Positions 33,738 to 47,200 of a stretch of DNA of 64,000 nt are shown here, in pieces (within the stretch, counting starts at the first letter, position 1; the number at the start of each line of letters is the position of its first letter). Position numbers and translations under genes: made by a program. Location of the stretch: assembly GCA_028023455.1 (NCBI GenBank), contig JAQFVV010012490.1, positions 184,001-248,000 on the forward strand, in the 5' to 3' direction. The notes beneath the pieces were generated by a model. That model had not been told where the DNA came from and searched no databases. It saw only the letters and a program-made list of their open reading frames with translations. The stretch comes from Epiperipatus broadwayi. Its lineage: Eukaryota > Onychophora > Udeonychophora > Euonychophora > Peripatidae.

Positions 33738-35845
33738 CCCATTGCCAAAGAATTGGTAGACATATGCTGATATGCATAAATGCAAGGAACCACAGACAAA
33801 TGCCTCGTCACATATGTATAATGAGTTGTTTTAAATAATTCATTTTTGCAATGACATTCTAAATGTGATATATAATATAGAATAGTATTATTTTAAATCG
33901 TTTAAACTATACTTTAAAAAAAAAAAGAGTAACACAAATAAATACATACCTGGATTTTAAAAAAAATCTAATCAGAATTAATATTTAAAAGATATTTTAA
34001 AATCTTTTAGAGAAATGTAAAGATGATTCTAAAAACGTTATAATTAAAAACAACCCGTGACAATCATACATATATAAAGAGAATAATTCCAAATCATTAA
34101 ACATATGTAAACATGTATATTTTAAAAAATAACAAGTAAATTTTGCTTGAATGAAATGATTGATTCATAGATAGAAAAAGAAAACAAAAAAAGTTTGCCA
34201 GAGAAAATTTTTTTAAAGACATTTATAATTGGCTGAGAGTAACCTGTTGAAAAAGAACTTTTTTAACCTGTCAAAAAATGAATATATATTTTTATAAAAA
34301 GAAAAAGCTGTAATAAAGTTTAATAACTAATTCAAAGTATATTTTATATATTACACATGCATATGTGAATTTTATATACTCTTAATGTATATTAACCAAG
34401 GAATTATGGAAAGTATATTTTGAATAATTCTTTATTATTGTAACAAATTAAAATATATGTCAATGTCCACAACATATATCAAGAATTAATTACTTATTAT
34501 AAAATTAATGATTTTATTTTGAGCAAGGTAAATATGATATAGCACATACATATATGTAAAATTTTAATATTTTATTGTATTTAAATGTCAATTGAAATAT
34601 ATTCATGTAATAGTAAAACAGCATCTGTGTGCCTATACATATATGTTGTATATTGGAGCATGTATGTAATTTACAATGTAATAATCAAGTTTTGATTTTA
34701 TGTTACTCAACACATCTATGTAAAATTTAATCATTTTTTTATATTATTAAATGTCAATTCAAACATGTTCATTTTATATCAAGCCACATGTCTGTATGCT
34801 GACTGGGTTTTAAACAAACCTATTGGAACATACAAGTAAATCAATATAATAACTTAAAGTTTGTATATTAATCACATAAATCTCAATGTGATAATTTTTT
34901 TATTGTATGTTAATCAAAATCAGAAGGCTTATGTGTATAGACATATTCTAGAGACCTTCATTTTTTTATTGTTAATAAACTTGAATTCAATTGTTAAAAT
35001 TGTATTGCATTATTACCTCTTGGTTTTAGTAACTGTACTTGAGCTTGTGTTCTTCTGAGCTAGATTTATGCATAACACTCTCATGTATAAATGGGGATAT
35101 GTATTTAGTGCTTAAGCTGCATCCAGCATGACTGATATATCCTGGAATGGCACTAAGATTATATTCTTTAAATCCCATGCACTATATTTTATTTTATTTT
35201 TTTCTTTATTAGAATTTAATTTTATAGTTAGTCAGTATATTAATGGTACTAAGTGAACATAGCATTGATGATGATCAGCATGTTTTAATATCCCAGCATT
35301 GGCATTGTTTTTATGGTTGTATATTCTGATTGATTAGCACTTAGTTTGTGCATCCAAATTACATTTACATAAATACCCCAAGCTGGCAAAGACTCAATAG
35401 TTAGCCTGGTCTACAGTAGACCCATTTCAAATCCAGTCACAAGATTGGCTGTTTATTCGTATTATTCAAATCCAGCCACAAGATGGACTGTTGATTTATT
35501 GTATTGATGTATTTTAATTGATCATTCATGATGATGAATGGTTTCTTTTGAGTATTACTTACTTTTACTTATTTTAATGCTGGTGAATATATACTTAATC
35601 ATGGTTGCTCTAAGGAGTTAACTGGGCTTATCTCTCACAGAGATCTCATGCTCCCTTTAATATCTTATATTGCTTATATATTTTGGATGTTAAACATTAC
35701 TTTAACATTTATTTAATATTTTATTACTTTAATATTTTATCTCATTATTTAAATTAATATTATTTGAAATATTTTATTTCGTGATAAATCCCATGATCAA
35801 CCCAGGTATGACCATCACCAGATGACCACCTTAATACCCCCATCC
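33738..35845. repeat. 2-kb tandem duplication, unit 2
   Basis: Direct repeat of 31821-33737 in the same order; it is about 190 bases longer through small insertions. It also has the internal AAATCCAG doublet (35430-35490). The end near 35800-35845 (CCCAGGTATGACCATCACC...) resembles the unit 1 / unit 2 junction, so more units may once have existed. Confidence 0.82.
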
Positions 35846-36515
35846 CACTACAATATATATTTTCAAGTGTAAACAGGATCTGACTATTTAAGATTATTTG
35901 ATAATTTGAACAATATGTTTAACTTTTTCCCAGACTATATAATTTATACTGAAATTTAATGAGATTATATTTCAATACTGTCCCATTATAGAGGCTACTT
36001 ATGCTGAATCATTATATGTATTAAATATATATATATAACAGAAGATTATATCATATATTTGGAATAAATATATTTGCTTACGAGATCAAATAACATTTGA
36101 ATGCCAAAGTAATAGCTGAGCACAATAGTTCTATTTAAATGCCAAACTGATTTTTTTATATATATCTCAAATGGAATTAATTTAGGATTCTCTGCTATTC
36201 TAATTTTTTTTTGAAAAAGATGATCTCTAAATTTTTAGTAAGAAATGGCTCAATTAATATTGATAGTCACCAATTGACACACAAAAGAAATCAATTACTT
36301 GTCAGATTTATGAATAAATCTTTTTCGCCACTGTACTTTTTCAGTGAAAACAATGATTTCAAAGTTCTTCATAACAGTGATCTGGATATTGAAATTTTAC
36401 TTATAACTGTAATTTTAAAAAAGATCTACAATTAATATTCATTATATTAAACCATTAAAACATCACATGATTACAAATTTCTTATGCGTTCACAATCTGT
36501 TAAAATAGTAACAAC
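35846..36515. other. Unrecognised A/T-rich DNA
   Basis: A 74-codon plus-strand reading frame at 36211-36435 has a mixed composition but no recognisable motif or context. I do not call it a gene. Confidence 0.45.
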
Positions 36516-36518
36516 TCT

Positions 36519-36906
36519 ATACAGTAATGCCACCCAGTGCAAAACACAGTAATCAATAGATGCTAGAAGGTTTGTGCATCAAAATTTCTATTTAATCCTT
36601 ATTCATCCAATATCCCCAGATTAGTTTCTAGATTGTGGCTTTCATCGTAAACAGCTTTGGATCTGAAAGCACTGTAGCTTTATAATTAACTAAAAAGGCA
36701 AAAAGATGGCTGCCAAAGGGTTTCCTTAGATTTAAAAATCTAGGCAGAGTATGCTAAGATTCAAAGATCCTCATTTAAGACAGCCGCAAGCTAGAAACCA
36801 GTCTGGGGATATTGGATGAATGATGCATAAACCTTCAAGCATCCTTTGATTACTTTGGCTTGTGCTGAGTGGCACTACTGTTTGGAGAGAGTTGTTTTTG
36901 TTTTAA
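36519..36906. mobile_element. Foldback element FB-1, copy B
   Basis: The left arm ACAACTCTATACAGTAATGCC... (36519-36640) and right arm (36775-36903) are inverted copies. The centre (CTTTGGATCTGAAAGCAC against AGATTCAAAGATCC) also pairs. The same arm blocks as copies A and C are present but more diverged (for example GATGCTAGAAGGTTTGTGCA). No target duplication was found, so the borders are approximate. Confidence 0.78.
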
Positions 36907-37261
36907 TATTTATTATAACAAAATACTTTTTTGTTTAAAATTGAAATCAGATTTATAAAACCAAGAGATGAAACTATTGCAAACTAGACACTCAGTATTT
37001 TGAAAATACTGATTTCTAGCATAAATATATAAGATAAATTTAAAACATTAAAACTTCTTAAAAGAAAATGTAGTATTTAGAATATGATTAATTTTAAACA
37101 AATGTGAATATGAGATAAGCTCTCATATAAAGAGACACAAAAACTCTGAGATGAATTAAGCACCATTCATACTGTTTATATACTGATGGTAAGTCATGGG
37201 CAGTTTGTTATAAATTACACATTTTGAATTCTGACTTGAATACAACTTTTTAATAGAACTA

Positions 37262-37395
37262 TATTTACTATGAAAGCTCTTGTTTTGACTTTTTTTTTTT
37301 TCATTTTTTGTTTTAGAAAGACATTTTTATTTTAAATCTAGTTAATATCTTCACAGTTTGAGCAGTTTCAATGGCAAAGAATCCTTGAATTTAGA
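37262..37395 (-). pseudogene. Decayed duplicate of the PBDC1 terminal exon
   Basis: Aligns on the minus strand with 38241-38110 over the whole terminal exon: TCCTTG...CAATGGCA, GAGCAATTTC/GAGCAGTTTC, CTTCACGATTTC/CTTCACAGTTT, CTTTTAGAA and CTTGTTCTTGAC/CTTGTTTTGAC correspond in order, at roughly 70-75% identity. Deletions of about 5 and 1 bases break the frame and the stop region is altered. Weak similarity continues into the flanks. It lies 0.7 kb downstream of the true last exon, so it is a local segmental duplicate rather than a processed copy. Confidence 0.75.
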
Positions 37396-37566
37396 TAGAG
37401 GGAAGTATCTTTTTTATAATTATATTTGTAAAATTTAAGACCAATATAACACCACCTACAGATTAAATTATATAATTTTAATTACTCCAAATATTTTTGT
37501 TAAAAAAAAATTATAACAATGGTTTTACCGTTTTCTTTGACATACAATTGAATGTAAATGAATGAA

Positions 37567-37599
37567 TGTGTGTGTGTGTATACATATATATATATATAC
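37567..37599. repeat. (TG)n(TA)n microsatellite
   Basis: A TGTGTGTGTGTG run passing into ATATAT. Confidence 0.95.
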
Positions 37600-37913
37600 A
37601 AGATGATCCATCCCATATATCCAGCATTAAAGAAATGATGTAGATTTTTATATTCTTAAAAGAAATGAACAAAAATCCAAATAAATGTATTCAATAGATT
37701 TTTATCTCTACTGGCTTCTTGGAAGTACACAGAGAAAATTAAGAATGTTTAACATTTCTGCCATTAGCCAAGAGTTTGGATAATTGGGTAAAATATCTAA
37801 ATATTAAGAATACTAGTAGACTTAGAGATTAAGTTGTGAAAACAAAAACTTATGTACTGGCTTTTTGTCCTATAATGTAGGACATATAGAATATCCGTAT
37901 ATATATACATACT

Positions 37914-37945
<32 letters not shown>
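37914..37945. repeat. (CA)n(TA)n microsatellite
   Basis: CACACACACA passing into TATATA. Confidence 0.95.
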
Positions 37946-38116
37946 CAAAAATGAAAAAAAAGCAATTCAAATTTCTGACATAGTATCTTCATTAATGTTA
38001 TACTTCTTAACAGAGAACCAAATCAATTAAAATTTATCACTTTTTTTTCTTCTTCAGTATTTTATATAAATACAAATAATTATTTCTTTTTTTTTTAAAA
38101 AAAAAAAAGACAAATA

Positions 38117-38241
38117 CTAAGAATCTTCTTGTTCTTGACTTTTTCCATTTTTACTTTTAGAATGAAATTTGTCTTTTAAACCAGAGTTAAAACCTTCACG
38201 ATTTCGAGCAATTTCAATGGCATAGAATTGAATCCTTGTAA
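38117..38241 (-). CDS. PBDC1: PBDC1 terminal exon with stop
   Basis: 125 bases to the TAG. The acceptor is TTTTAAAACAG before TTACAAGG. It encodes TRIQFYAIEIARNREGFN, the conserved C-terminal helix of the fold, then a 23-residue basic/acidic tail. No AATAAA occurs within several hundred bases downstream on the minus strand; the nearest I see is about 0.8 kb away (near 37330), inside the duplicated exon, so the true poly-A site is unclear. Confidence 0.93.
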
Positions 38242-41200
38242 CTGTTTTAAAAAAAAAGAAGAAATTATGAATAATATTTATAAATTTAAAATAAGTGGTA
38301 AATATTAAAATTACTAATATGCATTAATCAATAATTTATAATAGTTAATCTGTTTCTTGCATTTTAAATATGAATTGTGTAACAATATACATGAGATTTT
38401 AAAAAAATTATCAGAATACTCAATATAAAGTGAATAAATTGTACATTAGAATTACAAGAATAGTTTGTCATAATGGTGACTTGAGGTATAACTGGTAATT
38501 GCTGTACCCTGCCTTTATGCTTAATAATTATAAAAAGAATATTAATTAAAAAAATATAAAAAATAAGTCAACACAATTACAAGTATTAAATAAACATACT
38601 TATCAACAAAGTTTAAATATATTACAAGATGTAGGAAAAAAAGGTAGTAATTTTTATTAAATAACTGGCTAATAAAAATTTCTTCAGTGCATACACAAGA
38701 TTTCTTAGCCAACAGGTAAGTAATTTAATAATTTAAAATTTATAAAGCCAATGATAGAAAAGGTCTATTTATTTTTAATTCAAAAGGCAGTTTTATAGTA
38801 TTTCTTTCTAGTGAACCAATTTATTATAACATATCAAGGATTCTGTAGATATTGATCCTTCCTTGAATAATACATTGAAATACTAAATAATCAAGAATGG
38901 AAAATATCCAATTCATCACTGCAATTGAAAATGTATTCTTTTCTCCTCTTTTTAATTTTTTTCAGCATGTGATTAATGTAATATTTTGAACAAGTGTGAG
39001 AACAATCATTTTACCGATTATTAATATATAGGAAGATAAAACAGTCTTTAAATAACTTAATGAAGACCAATTATTTCCAATGTCAATGAAGAAAACATTA
39101 TTTATTCATCAGGACTTCTATCCTTGTTTTATCCTCTAATAAAAAATGGCTAGATAATTATTTATTGATTAATATTGATGAGTAACTAGGGTGATCAAAG
39201 ACTGGTTGTCTTAAAAATAAAACCAATCTAGCTAAATTTAATTAATAGAATCTGAAAAAAATGTTTATGTTTACTTGGTGAGATTTAAATCCAAATCATT
39301 TGAATAGCAGCAGGTGAATGCATTACGATTACACTACTAATACGTTTATTAAAATTAAATGAATAAATAATACTTTCTCTTCTATGGTTATGACACTCCA
39401 TTATCATTATTTATTGCAATCATCATTCCATGTGTGTTGATCTCTTCAATTATTACTATAGACAAAATTAAGATAATTAAGGAAGTTAAAAGATTTTTCA
39501 GGAATAATTCTGCTATGGTTCACATATATTTTTGGGTTGCATTTTCCTGAGCTCATATGGCATTTTCTTTTATGATAGGAATTAGATAATCAATTGATAC
39601 AATTTATCTATATGAGAGCTATATATGAATTATCTAATTTTAAATAATATATTTTGGACATCTTGTTAAATAGTAAGATTCTTTTTATTTATAACAATGT
39701 AAATAGAACACTAAACATTCAAAATAACAATAAAAATATATTAACCGTAAAACTTCATCTTTTCCCCATAAACATATTTACAAAACAGTAATATAATATC
39801 CTTTATTATCTTTCTCATTGTTGTTTCTAACATTAGTAAAATAAAAGTTTTTATATTTTTATTATTATTAAGTGTAGCTGAGAACATTTTCAATGTAGAA
39901 CATCAGATTTATAGCATTCACGGGTTACATTGGATATACTGAGGTATGTATAAAAGGAATGCCAATTATTTAAATTAGATATTTAAATATTTAAATGTTC
40001 CATTTACTCAACAATTGGATGCCATTTTCTTTTTTGTTAATGATATGACTGTTGTTAGAGATAAACCACTCTCTTTTACTTTATTCTGCCAGTAATATAA
40101 CATCTTGCCATGATAGCCAATTCCTATGTCATTTATTGGATGTTTGTCGCCATGAGATTTAGACATTCATTTATTGCCATGTAGTCCTTATATTCATAGA
40201 CTTAACTTTTGTATAAAAGAAAATCAGATTCAAATAATTTATGGTTATAATGTATGGACTTACACATAGTGGTATATCTCTAAATCAAAAAATTAAAATT
40301 AGATAACATTTGATTTACTTCTATAATTCTATCATTACATACATAGAGATTGATTGAATAAGGAATTCTATAATTAAATTTTTATATAATGAATTTACTA
40401 GAACCCCAAACATGTTCCAAGGCTGATTTGATATTTATAAATAGCTTATTGTATTAAACCTTTTACAGTTATAAAGCTAATAGATATATATTCTCTATAA
40501 TTTAATATGTAGAAAAATGTAATACTTAAAGACCCTTGATAATATTGACCGTATTATATTCTGTTAATGTGTATTTTACTCATAAAGTTACTTAAAGCGT
40601 ACAATCTTCAGAGCTTTATCTCCCTGTCACTTGATTCATATGAAGTAACATTATTTTTTATATTCCTTTCTAAAGCAAATAAAAAAAAGTTATTGCATCT
40701 TTGAATTATAAATAAATAAAGATATGATCATCATTACTTTTTTAATAAAATAATAAAAGTCCGTTCAAATTAAAAATAAACTATCCATACATATGAATAT
40801 TGCACAAAACTGTGATTTGTCAACTATAGATAATAAAAGGATGACACTTTAGAAAGGGATGGATACATGTACCTACAACAAATCTAGCTTTGCATTTGAG
40901 ATTAAAGAAAGACAACGATGGATACTGAAAAATGATATATGCATATTCAATGGGCCAAGTGTTCATTGTATACATTTTATTAAACTGATTCTTAATATAA
41001 ATCCCTTTTATAAACACTTAAAAAATATATATATTTAATCTGATTAAAACAATGTTAATATAATAAATAAAAATTAGAGCAATAATATAGTAAATTAATA
41101 TGCATCAAAATATTATTTAAAAAGGGTGAAATAGTAGATAATTATCACAATATTAGTAAACATACTTTGTATATAACCAAAACACTGATACATAAAGTAA

Positions 41201-44200
41201 TAACAAAAATCCGCTAATGCTAATCAGATATGCTATTGATAAATTAACTTAATTATAATTAAATAATGATAATTTCATTCGCTTCAAATTATCTTGATAT
41301 TAATAAAATATTATCAGAATATATAAAAAGTAAAAATATAATGTTAAAAAGTATTTCAAAATAAATAAATTTATGTTATTAAAAATCTGACAAATGTTAT
41401 TAAGTTTTTTTTTTCTTTTTCCATGTGTCATAGCATCGGCTGGGACGCAAACCCACAACCGTCTGCAACCAATTACTTGCTTGCATGGCGGCTGCTATAC
41501 CTCTCGGCTCACAACGCAAGAATGTTTGTATTTATAAATGCAATAAGAACTGCAGACATTTTTCAAAAATCAAAACTATACTTCAATAATATTTTTTTTT
41601 AAAAAGTTGAATATGCTGCTTTTTTCAAAAAAATAAATAAATTGCTACATAAATTTTAAAAATAATAAATTATAAATAATATTAAGATTGCTGTTAAGTC
41701 ATTAAGTAACTTACAGAACTGCTTTGAAAAATTCTAGAGATGTATATTTTTCTTTTCCGAATTTAGTAACCAAAAAAAAAAAAAAAGGATTCTATTAATA
41801 TAAGAAATGATAAAAGAAAACATTTACATTGAATTATTCAATACTGTTAAACAATTTACTTGAATTAATGACAAAAAGTTATTTACTACAGATACAAAAA
41901 TGTCTAATTGTATTTGTAGACTTATTCATTAATAATTTTGTCAGATTAAGAAAATTCACTCAATGATAACGGTAATTTGAATTATATTTATATAGAGTGT
42001 TATTAATTTTAACAAAAAATGTTGATTGAAAAAGATTATTAATTTAAAAATACTGCTTGTTTTTATAAAAAAAAAGTAATTCATCATTTTTTTAAATATT
42101 TTTATTTAGGCTGTTTTAACCAGCCTCATGTGTTTTAATCTTCTTCTGATGTAATTTTTCTTACATGAAGTAAAAATTCATTAATTCTTGACATTTATGT
42201 TAATTTTTTTGCAACAATTTGCCAGTGTATAGAAAGCACACACACACACACACCTCAAAATACACCTAAAATATGAAATGCACCTTATATGCCAATAATC
42301 AAAATTATGAATTGAAATTTCAATCAGTCTAAAACTTTTGCTTATATTATTCTACATATATAAGTATTCTATTTGCATTTTGTCCTTTTGCAAAACAAAA
42401 ATATATTTACAAATACACATGTATATAAGCATGCATGTAAGCTATATATAACTACACAACAGTCATATTAATACATATAGTCTCATAATCATATCAATAT
42501 CAGAGCAAAACATTCAAAATAATATTATAATTTAAAAAAAATATTTTAAAATTAAATGGTTAAAATATATATAAAAAAAAGTTCTCTCAAAAATATAAAT
42601 CTATCCACAAGGTAAATAACATACACTTAAGAAAACACACCTTAATTCTGGAGATAAAGTCCTGGGTTTTGAGGATGAAGATTTAAAAGGTACCTGATTA
42701 GTGTTCCCTAGTTACATTTTTTGTACTCATAAATAACTATAAAGTTAGTACAGTAAATCATTAGGAAATTCATAAAAAAATGTAGAAAATTATTTTTTCT
42801 CTTAAAATTTGGGGGAGTGGGAGTGCTTCTTATAGACTTCTGCGCACTATACACCAGTAAATACGGTATGGGTGGAAAATGTTTAGTAAAAGAAAAGATT
42901 TATAAAATGTTTATTGAATAAAGTTAAAATATTTATTATTAAAAAATTTATAAATGCTGATATATCACAATCCATAACAAGGATTACAATAAGCACTAAC
43001 TTTTTCTTTGAAATAATGCACTTCTATCAAGCAAAATATAAATTCATAATGGAAATGCCACCCTTTATCATAAATTATATTCTTTTGTGCATAATAGTGG
43101 TTTGTTATAGTTCTGTATGAATTTCAGAATGTTTCAAAGTTTTCCAAATTCAGATTAATTAATATAATTATACTTTTTTTCTTCTCATGTGTCATAGCAT
43201 CAGCCAGGAAGCGAACCCGCTAACCCGGGACAACTGCTTGTAAAGCAGTTTTATTTTATTTCAAAGATCAAATTTCAAACATAAATATTGTCCATAATGT
43301 TATCTTCTTTATAAAATTTAAAATAGACAACTTAAAAATAAATAATTTTATTTAACACATTAAAAACAGGTTTTCATTCCTTATAGAAACCTTGTTAAGA
43401 CGTGTACTCTTTTACAATCACATGGCACTCTATTCTATAGCAATTCCATCCAATGGACATTACTTAAACTATAATACAGTAAATACACCAACTGTAAAAT
43501 ACAGGTATATACATAAAAAATAAAAATTTACTACAATACAATTTTTCAATCTACAAAAAGTATATGAATTATAAGTTGCCTATTTCAATTTTTCTTAAAA
43601 TTATTATTTTAAATTTTATACTTATATATACAATTTAAACAATATATATTTTAAACAAACGTTATGCTAAAAAATATTAGAAAACATTTTTTTTTAGTCA
43701 TAAATAATAAATTTTATTTTCGCTTTTATCAGTATAACATTATACTATCTTGCTCAATTTTAATAAAAATGAATTCAAAGAATTCTATTATAGCTGCTAG
43801 AATCAGTCAACAATTTAAATAATTTATTTAGTTTTTATCTCTTAACAAAACAATTTTATTAGGCATTTAAAAATAATTTTTTTTTTTCAACTCAATTGAA
43901 ATACAAAAAAAAAAAAATACTTCTTTAAGACAATTATTTTTTTAAAATACGTATGTATTCATAATTATGTGTTGCATCTAGTTTAATGTTAAACTTTTTA
44001 GAAAAATTCAAATTTATTTATATTTTCCCAATTAGATCCAACTATTAATAATAACACATAGCTTAAAATACAAAACAATCTTTTGTTGCTGGCTTGATCA
44101 GTGACATAAACTGAGAATCAAACCGGTTACCTTTAGATTCATGACTACTGGAATTTAAAATAATAATTTAACCAATTAAGTTATTTTGTTAAAGGCAATA

Positions 44201-47200
44201 ATCAATACAATATCTGAATAGCTTTCCAAACCATAGTACCCTGCAAGGAATTCTTACCTCTATAAAACCTAAACATGAAATACTGAAAAACAAGAACTGC
44301 ATCTTTGAATTTCCATGTGAATGTGTAAGAACAAATATTCGAGGAACCAACCGTCCCACTGAAAAGTAAATATATTTAAAAAACTATGCATGTATCAATA
44401 AACATATGTTCAATTAGAAAATGACAGAAATATTGGGCAGAGAGGAAAAAAAAGTAAAATAAAGGTGCCCATATGATAATAGCAAATATCAGCCATAAGT
44501 CAATGTAATTAGGCAATTCATAATATTTGAAAGCCATTCATTAATAATGCCCTCAAGAAAAAATGGAGATATCAGAAGGGCCCTCATAAATAAGTACACC
44601 TGGGTCTCGTTTTATGCGTTAGATAGGTTCCTCAGAAAACATGTACAAAAGAAATCGCACAAAACTAGACTTAACTTACCTTGAAAAATGGGGGATACGT
44701 ACTGTAATTTTCCAAAAGTCGCACAAAAGCAAAGCAACAATGTAAAATTACTTTAAAATTTGCATTAAAAAAAAACAAGAAAATAAAAAGTGACTAATAA
44801 ATAATTTCAAATTTGAAAAAAATTGATACAAGACAAACTTTTTTTACTTTTTTTTTATTAACTACAGTATTTAATTTTATTCAAAACAATATATTTTTAT
44901 GTGTAATTTACATTTTTTTCATACATGTATGGTATTTTAATTATTATCGCTATTTGAGACATCAGATTCATCATGATGTGATGTACTGTAGCTTCTCCTA
45001 AATGAAGTCAAGAGGAAATACAACTAAAACGTTTTCCAATCGCTATTGATCCTTCCCATGTTACTAAGCGATCTAAAACTGAAATTTTTGTTTCCAAAGA
45101 AATTCATTTTCTTGGGTGTTTTTTTTTCTCTCCATTAGAGTAAACTAAAAGTTTAAAATAAAAATAAGAACTTAGACTTACGATAATAAAGACACCGACT
45201 CACCACTGTTGGGAAAAATTTAATTAAAACTAACAATTAAAACTTAAATTCTTATTTTTGTCTTTAATTTTATAGTTTTCAATTCCGTTTAAAAATCAAA
45301 TTTCATCATTTCACATCACCTCCTTACATAATTTTTAAATTGTTAATTACAATTAAAAATCAGATTTTAATTGCCAAATTTAATTGTGCCCACCGCTGTT
45401 ACTCACCTTTTAAAAATAAACTTGCTGACACTAAATGATTAATTGATTATGTACTCGTTTTATAAAAAGCAAAAATTGAACGCGATTTAAAATGCAAAAA
45501 CAACAAACATAGTATTTTTCATCTATAACGTTTGAACAGATTTACATTATAGTCTTGTAAAATTTAATGTGTGTATATAAAATGGGGAAATTCTGATTTT
45601 AAGTGAATTATGAACTTCTTTATTACATAAAATCTATTACAGTACTATTATAAAGCACTGAAAATATTAAAATTATTAGATGGAAGTAGAACTCTGATAA
45701 TGCGCTATTACTTTAAATATGACGTGAGTGCACAAAATTTATAATATTTAAAGTAATAGCGCATTATCGAAGCTCGACTTCTGATCTAATAATTTTTATC
45801 GCATAAAAGAAAACCGCGTACAAAGATATTAAGAAGAATCATGAATCGCATAATTTCAAAATCGCATTAAATAAATCCACATAAAATGAGACCCGGGTGT
45901 ATATGAAATTTCTATTGACTGTTGCCTTTGATAGAATAGTCTAGTTCAGGGGTGGGCAAATAGCGGCCCGAGGGCCACATGCGGCCCTCTAAGAGTTTTT
46001 ATGCGGCCCTCCAAGACAATCAGGAAAATCCATCTTGAACTGAGATTTCCTTCCTGTGCACGACCGAAGATTCATCTATTATTTTCCACTAGGATGGCCA
46101 CATCAATACACATGCACAGTGTAGATACTATGTGCAGGGCTTTTCCAGTTGATCTAGTTAATTTCAATTTTGTCTTTGCATTAGCAAATATATACATTTC
46201 CAATTTTAGTGAAACCATGAACCCTCCGAAAAATCGGTGATGAATGTCAAGTGTTTAATGAAGAATGGACAAACAAATATTTCTTTGGTAATACAGGGAA
46301 TAAAGCAGTGTGTTTATTGCATCATGAAAAAAAGGTGTGGCCCTCCGCTAACCTTTGCTTTTACAAAGTGGCCCCCGATGCGGCCCTCCACCAATCTCTG
46401 TGGCCCTCGAGCCAAAACAATTGCCCACCCCTGGTCTAGTTGATTACAATATCATTGTAAATTCAATACTCATAAATCTATAAGCAACTAGTTCGATTCC
46501 CTTGCTGGAAGTCACTGATTAGATAAGCACCACCTGAAGTGGAGAGAAGAATATCATCATTTAAAATATTGTGTTATATTCTAACCTGTATGTTATTACT
46601 ACCACTTGAATATATGTAAAAAAGTATAAATAAAATTTGATTTTTTCTAAAAACACACATATAACAAGGAAAATCTTATCATCACAAATTTTCAGATAAA
46701 CTATATATATATTGTTTATGTCAATATATAAAAAAAAGTATACAGTTTTGTTAACTATAGTTCTAATTTTCACCCACTTAATCATGAAAAGCACTTAATT
46801 TTCTGGGTAAATTGTATTTTACATATAAACTGTTATTCTTTAAAGATAAATCTAAATTTAAAAATTAAAACAAACTACAAATCTTTTCATTTTTTAACTT
46901 TTAAAGTTTTACTAATATCAATATTTATTAATAAATGGATAAATTTTAGAAAATATTTTTATAACATCATAAAAATATCCAATTTAATTGACCATTAAAA
47001 ACAAATTTTACCTAAAATGGAATTCTCAGGTGAATATTCTAACATAGAATCTAGACGGATTAAAGTGGCAAAATTAAAATCTTCAATAAGACCTTCAAAC
47101 TGATTACAAAATGATCTCCATTTCTATATATATAAAAAAAGTATAATTTTAATTTAAATTGCAGTTAAAAATAGAAGTAAAAAATATTTAGTATACTTAA

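Larger units (their letters stand above)
38242..47011 (-). other. PBDC1 last intron (8.8 kb)
   Basis: Bounded by GTAAAA (47011) and AAACAG (38242). It carries two SINE copies, a degenerate tRNA-like sequence, a (CA)n, the second TA-flanked transposon and a hAT insertion, all listed separately. The stretches 38242-41419, 41520-43182 and 43250-44090 show nothing else that I can identify, apart from a TIR-like end at about 42805-42870. Confidence 0.85.

Noticed and set aside
36211-36435. 74-codon open frame with mixed composition
   Set aside because: No recognisable family, splice context or conserved neighbour; it lies between a tandem duplication and a foldback element.
37326-37332. PBDC1 polyadenylation signal
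   Set aside because: A minus-strand AATAAA lies here, but it is 0.8 kb from the stop, inside the duplicated exon, and such hexamers are common in A/T-rich DNA.
39280-39350. Further tRNA-like SINE copies (also near 50050)
   Set aside because: Only a weak B-box-like GGATT(C/T)AAATC stretch, without an A box or tail.
46001-46240. 79-codon open frame inside the hAT insertion
   Set aside because: The frame resembling a transposase N-terminus is a different one (about 46219-46345); this one has no similarity and covers noncoding subterminal sequence.
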